This document shows positions 43,171-54,036 of a stretch of 64,000 nucleotides of DNA, piece by piece (position 1 is the first letter of the stretch; each line of letters begins with the position of its first letter). This DNA is from Marvania coccoides (taxonomy: Eukaryota; Chlorophyta; Trebouxiophyceae; Chlorellales; Chlorellaceae). The notes beneath the pieces are model-generated. The model did no database searches, was not told the DNA's origin, and was given only the letters and a program-made list of their open reading frames with translations. The DNA lies in the NCBI GenBank assembly GCA_963854735.1, contig OY978099.1:1798001-1862000 (forward strand), in the 5' to 3' direction. The position numbers were made by a program, and so were the translations under genes.

Positions 43171-43418
43171 AGCTTTCCCTCGTCATGAATGAATGCAATA
43201 TACAATTATTTATTTTGTACAATGTTATTATGCAAGCAGATTCTCCTGCCCAGAAAAAAGTATGAATCTGAATTCATTCCAAGTTCGAAAGTAAGGAATA
43301 GGCATTCCTTTCATTTCCACTGTGCACTATATTTTTCTTGATCTTTTTTTCATTTAATTGGGATTACAGTAGTAGAGCCCAGTCTTCTTCACACACTCAT
43401 TTGCTTTCAGTTATAACG

Positions 43419-44318
43419 ATGGCAAGCTGTTTTAACGCACTTGAGGCGACGTGCTTTGTGCGAAGTAGATTTCATCGCCCGCTGCAACTCCTGTCGCCCT
43501 CCAAGGCCATCCCGGTGCCCCGTGCTCGCACTCCCAACACTCATTTTCGACAACAACCCGTGATCAAAGTGCAAGCCCGGAGGCGAAAGGACGACGATGA
43601 CGATGTCGTCTTTGATGGTGAAAATTTATGGGATGACCAGGTGTGTCGGGCCCTCGTTTTTATGCCGAATATTGTTTTTTAGTTCTCACCGTCGCCCGCC
43701 GCACTCTTTGTGTGCAGGACGCGGGCTCCTCCTCTGCGCTGGCAGGCCCCATTTTAACGCAGTCGTTCCGCGCGGTGGGTGTTGTTGTAGATCGTCTGAC
43801 CGAGGTTGCGCTCACTTTTGCGCCTGAGGATGCTTCTCCGTCAGCAGTGAGGGCGGCAGTGTCTGGAGGGCTGGTGCTGCTGGCGCTGTCTTTTGTGAAG
43901 GGCATTCTCTCGGTAAGCGCAATACTGTGAAGCAGCAATTATTGAAGGGCGATCAGTTTCAACCTACTTAATTTATGTTGGCATCATTTCCCCCCCTGCG
44001 CAGTTCATCCTCACCATTGGCACGGTGGTCTTTGGCGCATTTGTGGCAGTGCGGGTTTTTGGGCTGGACGTGGGAGGAGCATCAACTGCAGTGGCGCAGG
44101 GCAGGTCCAGCGGCAAGCGGCAGGGGAGGCCAGGCAAGCGCCCGGCTGGTCCCTCCAAAAAGGCATTGCCAGATGGCACAGGCGGGGGCTTGAGCGGCAT
44201 TTTGAGCATTTTGAGCGATGGAGAGAGCAGCGACGATGGGTTGGCTGACGTGTGGTTTGACCGTAAAGCCAAAAAGAAGAGCCCTAAGGCTGGTGGGGGG
44301 CAGACCAAGCGGCGGTAA
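43419..44318 (+). CDS. Probable plastid membrane protein, 243 aa
   Basis: Three exons: 43419-43640, 43718-43912, 44004-44318 (732 bp). The N-terminus (MASCFNALEATCFVRSRFHR and onward) is a likely chloroplast transit peptide, followed by a strongly acidic DDDDDVVFDGENLWDD patch. Two hydrophobic segments (AVSGGLVLLALSFVKGILS and FILTIGTVVFGAFVAVRVFG) lie close together and can form a membrane hairpin. The tail is Gly/Lys-rich and basic. The DGENLWDDQ motif and the paired membrane segments resemble uncharacterised plant chloroplast proteins, but the function is unknown. Confidence 0.65.
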
Positions 44319-44460
44319 ACTCGATTTCATTCATCACCCCCAACAACAATAAGCAGCACGGCGTACGTGCCACAGTTTTGATATAACAAAATCGAATCCA
44401 AAAGTATGCTGGCATTATTCTTACAATTAAAATATGGAATGCTGCATGGAATGCGCTCGG

Positions 44461-45594
44461 CTACTTTTTGCCTTTCACCAGACCGCGCAAAAACTTGGCG
44501 CCTTTGGTGAGCGGCGAATTGCTGGCGGAGGCATTGTAGAATGCCACCTCAACGTCCGTTGATGAGGGTCGTCGCTGCATGCGCGCCACCGCCTCCCAGG
44601 CATCTCCCTGCCGCATAAAAATTCGCCAAGGGGACTCCGAGGATGGGGAGTCCCCTCCCTTGAACCCGCCAGCGCCTTTCTTTTCATTTTTCAACCTAAA
44701 CACTGCCCCCTCTTGCGCCGTCACCACAAACGCCTTGATGAGAATGGGAAGAAAGGTGTAGACGGCGTCAAAACTGAGGGCAAACTCAGCATGCTCAGGC
44801 GGCACCCCTGCGCCGTCCTCTCCCCCCGCAGCCGCCCACTCCGCGTTGAGCAGCACCGCCACCGGGCCCTTCCACAGATCCTCCACCACCCGCTCAACCT
44901 CAGCCACCTGCTGCGTCTTGGGCGCAGCAATCACCAGGCACCCAGCCAGCGCTAGTGCCACGCCATCCCCCCCCGCCAAGCACTGCTGCAGCGACACCAC
45001 CTTGGTGGACAGACCAGGGGGCGGCGACGGCGTTGGGCCAAACGTTGACACGATGGTGAACTGGGAACGCCATGCAGCGGGGAGGCCGCGAATGACGTCC
45101 TCTGCCAGCTGCAGCGCAGCTCCCTCCGTCTCTTCGACCACAGGGATCTCCACTGACAGCCGCTGAGCTTCGCTGGCAAACCCGCCAGGGCCGGAAGAAA
45201 TGGAAATAGGAGGCGGAGGAGGTGCAGTCCCCTTGCCGCTGTTCTTCCTGCTCTTGCCCGAGGCCTTGGTAGTGGCAGGTCCGAGGCCTTGGAGGTTAAC
45301 GGTCACGGCAGCGCACGCCTGCGCCACTGATTCTTCTCTGGAGTCTGGCAGCTCTTGTTCGGCAGGCGCACTTTTGGCCGCAGCAAGCACCATGGGGCGA
45401 ATGCGGGCTGAACTGGAACCGGAAATTCCAAGGGGGCGGCATGAAAATTGTCGCATTGTAGGATCGGTAGGACAAGGAGACGTGGTTAACAGGGGTGCTG
45501 CAGCTCGGCTTTGCAAACATGTGCCATGTCGGAGAGATAGGGCCAAATCTTGCTGAAGCCCGTTCCGGGCGACGCCTGGCTTCATTATGTGCAT
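44461..45594 (-). CDS. Chloroplast DUF1995 protein
   Basis: Single exon, 377 aa; first ATG at 45594, others in frame at 45585 and 45456. The first ~110 residues are Ser/Ala/Arg-rich (transit peptide and linker). From about residue 140 the DUF1995 domain starts: RLSVEIPVVEETEGAALQLA, then CLVIAAPKTQQVAEVERVVE, WKGPVAVLLNAEW, FALSFDAVYTFLPILIK and a final IFMRQGDAWEAVARM. Proteins with this domain are widespread in plastids of plants and algae and in cyanobacteria. The role is mostly unknown, with links to photosystem or adenylate-related function in some members. Confidence 0.8.
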   Translation of the reverse strand: MHIMKPGVARNGLQQDLALSLRHGTCLQSRAAAPLLTTSPCPTDPTMRQFSCRPLGISGSSSARIRPMVLAAAKSAPAEQELPDSREESVAQACAAVTVNLQGLGPATTKASGKSRKNSGKGTAPPPPPISISSGPGGFASEAQRLSVEIPVVEETEGAALQLAEDVIRGLPAAWRSQFTIVSTFGPTPSPPPGLSTKVVSLQQCLAGGDGVALALAGCLVIAAPKTQQVAEVERVVEDLWKGPVAVLLNAEWAAAGGEDGAGVPPEHAEFALSFDAVYTFLPILIKAFVVTAQEGAVFRLKNEKKGAGGFKGGDSPSSESPWRIFMRQGDAWEAVARMQRRPSSTDVEVAFYNASASNSPLTKGAKFLRGLVKGKK

Positions 45595-45791
45595 ATAATG
45601 ATGCTAATTTCAGACCAGTAAACAAATAAATGTTCGGATTTCGAAGAGAGTTTTTGAATAAAAAGATAAAAGACGACAAATTTAGCTTTAGTTCTATTTC
45701 TCATCACATTTATGACGAATTGATTTATTCATGAATATATATGGAGGAAATTGAGCAGCGAGGGAATATTTTATTTATTTAATTTTTCAAA

Positions 45792-47600
45792 ATGCTGCAT
45801 CCCATCTCTCACCAACTCCAAAGGCTGGAACGAACCCTCTGGCTGCTGCGCATAGCTCCTCAAACCGCCTGCCAGCGGCGCCGTCCACCACAGCGTTGGG
45901 CTGCGCGCACCGCTGTCGAGCCGCGCTTCCCCTCCCACGAATATGAGAAGCAGGAGGGTGAAGAGATCGACCCTGCCGCCATCCAAGACTGGTCCTTAGA
46001 CGACCGGACAGCCTTAACCGCCAAGCTGGTCCACGAATTCGTGGCGTCCTCTTCGCAGCAGCAAAAGAAGCCCCGTGCCCGCGAGCAGCAGGTGGCACCG
46101 CCAGCCCACCCAGCAGCAGCTCCCACTGGGCCCCAACGCCTGGTGGTGGATAATCTGTTGGGCGGTGGTTTTGACGAGGCTCTTCTTTCTTCCACCCCCG
46201 TCCACACCCTGAACTGGGCCATCAAAACGCTGGGGAGGCAGCAGCGACTGGACCTGGCGGAGCAGCTGTTCCACTGGATGCGAGTGCGCCAGCTGGCCAA
46301 CGAGCACTCGTTCGTGAAGCTTTGCGAGGCATGCGAGGCCGTGCGCCTGCCCCACCGCGCCATGCAGGCAATGCGCACAACGGCAAGGCTGCCAACCTCG
46401 TTCAAGCTGGAGGAACGCGCGGCGGCGGCGCTGCTCAAGACGTTTCGCGTGACAGGAGACCTGCGTGGCGCGTTGAGAGCTTTGGATGAGCTTCGCCAGC
46501 GTGGGGTGCTTCTGAACCAGTACGCATTCAACGTCGTCATTCGCAATGCAGCAGACGCGGGGGACGTGGACGCCGCGTTTCTGGTCGCAGAACAGCTGCG
46601 GAAGCACCCTGGGGCTGCATCTGACGCCCGCACCATGAGCGCCCTCCTTGCCGCTGTCGCTGCCTCCCAGCGCTGGTCTCGCATGGCCACCGTGCACAAA
46701 ATGATGGCGCAGGAGGGAGTGGCGTGGGATTCAGTGCTTTCACTACAGCTGATGTCAGGATACGCCTGCGCTGGGCGGCCAGAGGCGGCGGAGGCGGTGA
46801 TGGACGCCATGCTGGACGGTGAGTCTTTAGTAGGAATATAGGATAAAATAAGCCGTTAATCATCCTTGATAATTGGTAATTACGATATAAACCGTGTTTA
46901 CTAAAACTGGAACTGCTATCTTGTCCTCAATTTCAAATTTCAAACTCCTTTTCCCTTTACCTCATATATAGACGGCATGCGACCAAAGCGGCACCACTGG
47001 AACGCGCTGCTGATGGCTTACGCCGAGGCCCGCAGCTACGAAGGGTGCCTGGGCGCGTACACGCGAATGACGGAGGGTGCTGGGCTTGTGCCAGACGCCT
47101 ACTCCATGGTGGCACTGCTGCACGCGGGGGCGGGGGCAAGGGCGGGAGCCGCAGCTGCCGCATGGGTGGAGGCGCTGATGCAGCGGCACGACATCTCTCT
47201 GAACGTCGAGATCGCCACCGCCATGATCTCCTCCTTCCGCCATGCGCCCCCTGGGGTTGAAAGAGTGAGGGCAGTCAAGGCGGCACATCGCGTGCTGCGC
47301 ATGCTGCGATCGACGGGGCTGCAGCCCAACGTGCGCACCTTTAACTCACTGATGGCGGTGCTGGCTGACGCAGAGGACTGGCAAGGGGTGAAGGCGGTGA
47401 TGGATGAACTAGAGAAATGCCCTGAGGTGGAGCCTGATGATGCCACGTGGAGTATTGCGATGAGGGCCTTCCAGGAGGCCCACCAGTTTAGGCTGGTTGA
47501 GGAGGTGGAGCGGTTGAGGGACACGTGGGAGACGCTGCACCCAAAAGAGGAAGGAGAGGCGGGGCCGCTGTGGGAAAAGAGGGGCGCAAGGCGTGGATGA
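45792..47600 (+). CDS. Pentatricopeptide-repeat (PPR) protein
   Basis: Two exons: 45792-46818 and 46972-47600 (1656 bp, 551 aa). An organelle-targeting-like N-terminus rich in Arg, Gln and Pro precedes about ten helix-turn-helix repeats of the P-class PPR type: TLNWAIKTLGRQQRLDLAEQ, NQYAFNVVIRNAADAGDVDA, RHHWNALLMAYAEARSYEGC, NVRTFNSLMAVLADAEDWQG, DDATWSIAMRAFQEAHQ. Such proteins bind specific RNAs in chloroplasts or mitochondria. There is no DYW, SMR or other C-terminal domain. The target RNA could be predicted from repeat residues 5 and 35 once the repeats are aligned. Confidence 0.85.
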
Positions 47601-47865
47601 TGGTGGTGATCAGTTATCTGGTAATGCTGATTGAGCTATAGAAAGGAGAAGAGGAGAACTGCCAAGGATGGTGGGAAAACTAAAGCACGAAAACATGAAC
47701 TTCATGTTTTCGGAAAACAATCGTGTCGAAATGCGGTCAACCGTGGTTTTAATTTTATGTTTTTATTTTTACAGAGTCATTCTTGAGATCGCCTCTCATT
47801 TAAAGCAGTCAACAGCCCTGTTCTCTCGATCGAACTCAACTAATTTTGCAGATCGAAAAACGAAA

Positions 47866-49364
47866 ATGGTGCTGCTCGGGCTGGGCAGGATGCCGTTGCC
47901 GACAATTCGCATTGCAAATATCAGCGCCGCAAATAACAATGGACTGCCCCTGCACCTGAGGTGCCAGCCACTCGCCACACCGCCACACCCAGAATTCAGC
48001 TTGTTACAGGCACGTCAGCGGCTGACGTCCCTGAGGACCATCGTTGTCCCGCACAGCGCCGCAGCAGGCGAGCTCAGCGGCCCGGAGCCCTCAGGCACCC
48101 CTGCGGAAGCGGCAGCGGCGGCGGCGGCGGGGGTTGGCCTTCCTGAGCAGTCTTGGGAGCGCATAATGCGGGGTGGCTTCACCTCGCTGGCAGGGTGGAA
48201 GCCCCCTCGCTACATGTGGCGCAGTTTAGCTGCGCTGGTTCTGGGAGGGGAGGTGCTGGTGCGCATTCTGCAAGGTGAGCGCAGCAAAATAAGTGTTATA
48301 TTAATTAATATTGTGCTGATTTTTCGATCATAAACCAACAAATAGTAACCACCCACGCACCCGTCCACCATTATGCGCAGGCAAGGTCCACGTTCGCAAT
48401 ACCCTTGACCAGCTTGACCTTGTTGGCCCCCGCTCCCTTGGGGTGTGCCTGCTGACGGCAGCGTTTGTGGGAATGGTGTTCACCATCCAGTTCATCAGGT
48501 AGGTACATTCGCATTGCTATAATTGCAGTGTGTTACTTTGTAACTCGCCCTTCAAGTCCCCTCGTTTTATTTCACCGCTCTTTTTTCTTTCTTTTTCTCT
48601 CAGGGAGTTTGCCAAGCTGGGGCTGACAAAGTCGGTGGGTGGTGTGCTGGCGCTGGCTCTGTCCCGTGAGCTGACCCCCGTGGTGACCTCCATCATCGTG
48701 GCTGGCAGGGTGGGCTCTGCGTTTGCTGCCGAGCTGGGCACCATGCAGGTGTCTGAGCAGACTGACTCGCTGCGGGTGCTGGGGTCAGACCCAGTGGACT
48801 ACCTCATCACGCCCAGGGTGCTGGCGTGCATGATTGCGGGTGAGAAAGAAAGAAAGGGAGGAAGCGAGAAAGAGGCCAAGAAAATATTTCAATTTCTGAA
48901 AAGTAAAACGTATGTGCAGGTCCCGTGCTCAACCTGCTGTGCTTCTGCATGGGCATGGCTGCTTCCGTGTTTCTGGCTGACGCCGTGTACGACGTGTCCG
49001 CCAACGTCATTCTGGACTCTGCGTGCCGTGCCATTGACGCCTGGGACATCATCACGTCGATGATAAAGTGCTGGGTGTTTGGAACAATCATATCGGTGGT
49101 GTCGTGCTCGTGGGGGTACACAACCTCGGGGGGAGCAAAGGGGGTGGGAGAGAGCACAACCTCAGGTGAGACAGCGCAGCACAGCACAGCGCTGCATTTC
49201 TTTATCTTTATCTTTTCTTCTCGCTCTTACTGTAATCCTCCCGTTTCCCCTGCTTTGTGTGTGCAGCCGTGGTCATCTCGCTGGTGCTCATCTTCGTGTT
49301 CGACTTTGCGCTGTCGTTCCTCTTTTTCCAAGGCCAGGGAGACGCGCTGAGGCAGTGTGTGTAG
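47866..49364 (+). CDS. TGD1: TGD1-like permease of the chloroplast lipid importer
   Basis: Five exons: 47866-48274, 48381-48498, 48604-48839, 48920-49165, 49267-49364 (1107 bp, 368 aa). After a transit-peptide-like 100 residues comes an MlaE/YrbE permease domain: LVGPRSLGVCLLTAAFVGMV, VGGVLALALSRELTPVVTSI, GRVGSAFAAELGTMQVSEQT, DSLRVLGSDPVDYLITPRVL. These are the family's central helix and the conserved EQ(T/I)DAL(R)..G..P..YL..PR block. TGD1 with TGD2 and TGD3 forms the inner-envelope ABC importer bringing ER-derived lipid into plastids for galactolipid synthesis. An in-frame ATG lies farther upstream at 47668, but the AT-rich run between argues for 47866. Confidence 0.9.
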
Positions 49365-49494
49365 AGGGCCGCTCCCTGCCGTCTCGCAGACATGGGCGCT
49401 GCTTCGGTTCATGATTTGAGTGAATTTTACAGCAATTATAGTGCAATATAGGGAGAAGGAATTCTTCCAAAAGAAATTGTAATAGGAATAAAAA

Positions 49495-51585
49495 TCAATG
49501 TGTTTGCTCATTGTAGCTGCTGCTGATGGTGCTCACAAGCAGGCTCTCCAGCTTGCCTGCCAGCGAGGGTGGCACGTGCGCCTTCAGCTCAGCCCCCATC
49601 TCTGTGTACTCTGTGCTTTCCACCACACCGCACCTGTGGATCTCCTCCACCAGTTCCCCCTGCGAGTACGGCACCAGCACGTGCACACCCACCATCGAGT
49701 TTTGGAGGCGCAGCGCAACGGCGGCAAGCAGAGTGTCCATGCCCAGGCCGCGCTGGGCGCTCACGCAGACAGTGCCCTCGCGACGAGAAGCAACGGCTTG
49801 CACTGCTCCAGGGTCGGCGCAAGCGTCAATCTGCACACAGTGGGAGAAATTGCGTTGGAGGGAGATGAGCTACGCTGCTTTTTTTCGGGAAGCGATAATA
49901 CACCCAGTCCTCGTGGTTCCGCCTCCCTTGATCCACTGCCACCCACAGCTTTCCTCCCCCTTTCTATCTCACCTTGTTCCACACCGTCAGCGTTGGCACG
50001 TTGGACACCCCAAGGTCCCGCAACACGGTGTTCACAGCCTCAAACTGAGCGGCAGCAGAGGGGTGGGAGGCATCAACGACGTGGAGCAGCAGGGTGGCCT
50101 CGCTGATTTCCTCAAGGGTGGCACGGAAGGCTGCAACCAGCTGAGTGGGCAGCTTCTGAATGAATCCTGTAGAGTTTGGTGGGGAGCATTGACAGGTTTG
50201 AGCTTTGATTCAGTGACGCTATTTTTGTGGCTTTCTTCTTGAGGTGTCATCATCATAAACAAATCATCGTCGTGTTCTTCGCCAATTCGTCGTATCGTAA
50301 CTCACCCACTGTGTCCGACAGCAGCAGCTCTTGCCCCCCTCCCATCGTTACTCGCCGGGTGGTGGGGTCCAACGTGGCGAACAGCTGGTCCTCAACAACA
50401 ACGCTGCACAAATACAGAAAGAGAAAAAGAAAGGGAAAGCAATACATTACAATACAATGCACACCCTGAAAACAGGATAAAGTAAGGCTAGGAATGTATT
50501 TGTATATTTAATAGCTAAATCGAAAAACAAAATGCAGCCCTTCCTCCTCCTCACCCTGCGTCTGTGAGCGCGTTGAGCAGCGTTGACTTCCCTGCGTTGG
50601 TGTAACCCACCAGCGCAACAACGGGAATGGGGGCAGCAGCACGACGCTCGCGGTACGCGCGGCGGTGCGTCCTCACGTCCTCGATATCTCGCCTCAGCCT
50701 GGCCGCCCTCCCCCTCAGCAGGCGCCTGTCGACCTCGATCTGCTTCTCTCCCATGCCCTTCACGCGACCACCCCCAGACTGGCGCTCAAGGTGGGACCAC
50801 ATGCGGGTGAGGCGGGGCAGCTGATACTCCACCTGCGCTAGCTCCACCTGCAGCTGCCCCTCCCTTGACGCCGCCCTCTGGCTGAAAATGTCGAGGATGA
50901 GAGCGGTGCGGTCACACAGCCGAGCCTCGCCCCCCAAAGCCCGCTCCAGGTTGCGCAGCTGCCCCGGGGACAGCTCATCGTCGAACACCACCGTCTGCGC
51001 TCCCGTTCTGACCACCGCTGCCGCTATTTCTGCAACCTTTCCCGCCCCCACATACGTCCTGGGGTTGGGCTCGTCCAGCATCTGGTGGGTGTGGCCAACC
51101 ACCTCCAGCCCAGCGGTCTCTGCCAGCCGACCCAGCTCCTCCAGCGACTCTAACACGCCGTAGCCGATGGCCTTTGGTCGCTGTGCTGACTTGAGCGCTG
51201 CGCCCACCAAAAATGCACGCTCGCGGGGCTCAGAGTCGCCAGAGTAGGCAGCTATCGCAGACTCCTGCTCCATGGACAGCTCGGAGCGCAGGCTTGATGC
51301 CAGGGCGCCCAAGGCGTCAAGGGCTGAGTCCAGTTCGACTTCAGAGCCGCGCCAGCCGGTGCTGGAGGGGTCTGTCTGCAGGGGGACATCGGGAGCGTCC
51401 GCCCAAGATCCCCATGTGTCTTCTTCAGGAAGGCTGTCCCGCTCCTGCGCCCGCACACCAGCTGCAGAATGACTTTTTCGGTGGTGGGCGGTGGCGTGAT
51501 ATGAGAGGCGCAGGAGCGAGGCTGTGCTGCCCCGAGGCGGGAGCGCCGCGAACGTGGTTTTCATGTGGTTCAATTGAGGTGCCAT
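49495..51585 (-). CDS. HFLX: HflX-type ribosome-associated GTPase, probably plastid
   Basis: Four exons on the minus strand: 50555-51585, 50306-50403, 49973-50166, 49495-49830 (1659 bp, 552 aa). The N-terminus is transit-peptide-like. The HflX N-terminal domain shows [26 protein letters not shown] and [19 protein letters not shown]. An arginine-rich coiled coil follows ([18 protein letters not shown]), then the G domain: [14 protein letters not shown] (P-loop), LDPTTRR (G2), LSDTVGFIQKLP (G3) and WNKID (G4). HflX binds and splits stalled or hibernating ribosomes. Intron positions interrupt the G motifs in phase. Confidence 0.92.
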
Positions 51586-51976
51586 TGTGGATTTTCCCTC
51601 TTTAAATAGGAGGTGGCTTCGCCTCAAAATTGAATTGATTTAAAAAGTGTAAGTAAAGCTTAATCACGCCCTCCCCATTGCGATAATAACGCGGTATACA
51701 AGTAATTAGCGGGCCCGCTGTCCTACATTGGGTCTACATCAGTCAAAAATGCTTGGGCCAGTCCATTCCACCTTTCTTCAGTGATTGTGGCTTTTTCTCT
51801 CGATTCAGACACCCAATACGCGAACCGCATTAAAATTTATTAGATCTACACGATATGTGTTAATGGAACGGAAGAGAAGACACGGCTGTTGCCTCTTTTA
51901 TTATTTTAACAAATACTTAACTACCACAGCGATTTTGCTCAATTGAAGGCGTTGATTGCCACAAGGAAGGCTTACA
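51586..51976. promoter_or_regulatory. Divergent region between HflX and PDI genes
   Basis: The 391-bp gap separates two divergent starts; AT-rich, no element recognised. Confidence 0.35.
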
Positions 51977-53812
51977 ATGAGATCACTGACTTTGACGATC
52001 CTTGCTCTGGCGGCACCAGCCTTCGTTTTCGCCGCTGCACCTGCAGATGTGCTGAATCTGGGTGGGATTGATGATATTGCCGCCGCTGCCAAGGACTTCA
52101 AGCTGCTGGCCGTCAGTTTCTTCGCACCGTGGTGCGAACCGTGTGTCGCGTTCGACAAGGAGTGGGTCAAGGCCGCAGCCGAGCTGAAGCGGCGCTCGTC
52201 TGACGCTCGTCTGGCCAGGGTGGACGCCACCACCGAGCTGGGGCTGCCCTTGAACCAGCGATTCAACGTAAGCGGCTACCCCACGGTGTTGATGTTCAAG
52301 GGCGGTGACATCGCCAGCCCCATCGCCTACTCCCATCCTGAGCAAGTCAAGGGCCCAACCATCGCCCGGCACATGGACAGGCGTGCAAAGCCGCTGGTGG
52401 CCAAGCTGGACTCGGAGGTGGATGTGAAGAAGTTCATGAGCGATGCCGATCCCGTGGCGGTGGTGGCCTTTGTGCCTGCGGCGGACTCGGCAGCGCTGGC
52501 TGCGTTGGAGCAGGCGGCACATGCGCACCTGGATGGTGAGAAAATAAATGAAGGATAATTATATTATAAAAAATGAATATGGCTGTGATCTATACTTAAT
52601 TCTTATATTTGCTTTTCAGACATGAACTGCGGTTACGTTACCGATCGCTCCTTCCTTGAGGCCTGCCCCGAGGGCAAGGAGTGCACCTCCCCGCTGGCAC
52701 TGATGCGCAAAAAGAGTGAGGCAATCAAACAGCGCTACGAGGGTGACTTTGTGGCCGAGTCGCTGGTAGAGTGGGCAGGCAGCAGGGCAGCGCCGCTGGT
52801 GGCCAAATACGTCGGGTCAGTCAGCTACAGAACGGCGGTTTCTCTGCGGATTTTTTTTAAACACAAATCCTTTATCACATAAGTAATAACTTTGAATTAT
52901 ATCTTCGCGCTAAACTAACCCGCCTTGCCCTATTATCTGTGCTTCTTGCTTGCAGGGTGAAAAAGCGCTCCGAGGCCCACTCAGTCAACCGAGACTTCGA
53001 CCGGGCGTGGAGGGTGGGGCTGCCTAAGGTGGTGGTGGCGCTGGAAAAGGCTGCAGACTACACCACCGAGGTTCAGAAGCTGGTGGCCGATGCTGCAAAG
53101 GCCAACGTCGGACTCAAATTTTTTGTGGTCACCCACGAAGAGGGCAAGGTGAGAATGGCGTATATAATTAAATAAACAAACAATCGAATAAATTAATTGA
53201 TCGCGACTTTAATTCACTGAGAAAATGAATTATTGGGCGCAGGGCAAGCTGACATCGTTTGGCATTGCTGTCGCCGCCATGACCTCCTTCCCCGCGTTCT
53301 TCATCGAAGGCGTCAACGGCCTCAAGTACTGGAGTACTGGCGTCAGGTTGGACACCCTGCCTACGTTCATCAATGACTTTAGGGCCGGCAGCCTTGACCC
53401 CTATGCCCGCTCAGAGGACCCGGCAACAGTGATGCAGTCGGGACCAGTGCTCGCAGTCACAGGGAAGACCTACAATGAGATGGTGATGAGGTCGGGCAAG
53501 GCGACATTCTTGAACGTGTACGTCCCCGGCGGTCGGCGCCTGAAAACGATGGAGGCAGCGTGGGAGGCAACGGCCAAGGCGCTCAAGGGGCGCAGCGACG
53601 TGGCGGTAGCACAGCTCAACGCGGAGCGTAACGATGTTCCTGACGCTCGGGTTGAGTTTGAGAAGATCCCCACCTACCCGGTGTTGTGGTGGATCCCCGC
53701 AGACCCCAAGGGCAGGGCAGTGGAGTACAAGGGGGAGCGCACAGAGAAGGACCTGATGGCGTTTGTGGAGGCAAAGTTGAAACCCGCTGCTGGAGGCCAT
53801 GAGGAGCTGTAA
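51977..53812 (+). CDS. Protein disulfide isomerase-like protein with a single, atypical CEPC active site
   Basis: Four exons: 51977-52535, 52620-52815, 52956-53148, 53243-53812 (1521 bp, 505 aa). A signal peptide (residues 1-20) and a C-terminal HEEL, a KDEL-like retrieval signal, place it in the ER lumen. The first thioredoxin domain has FFAPWCEPCVAFDKEW with the active site at Cys53-Cys56, and the cis-Pro in SGYPTVLMF. Two inactive b-type domains follow. The last thioredoxin-like domain keeps the end (FEKIPTYPVLWWIP) but has FLNVYVPGGRRLKTM where a CxxC would be, so it has no redox centre. Domain order a-b-b'-a' and length match PDI; function may be partly chaperone-like. Confidence 0.88.
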
Positions 53813-54036
53813 AAAAAAAAAAACGTGCGAGCGGCGGGTGTTTTTCTCACATTATGTTATTGATTTTCGTTATTTTAATGATTTATGACACTAATTTTAT
53901 TTCAATGCAAGTGTAAAGTGTACAGGTGGTAATTTGAAGGAGAAGTAAATCTCAGAGGAGAGACACGGTCGTATACACCAAAACCATCTTACAGCCATTA
54001 ATTAACAATTAATTCATAATTAACTTACATTGCTAA

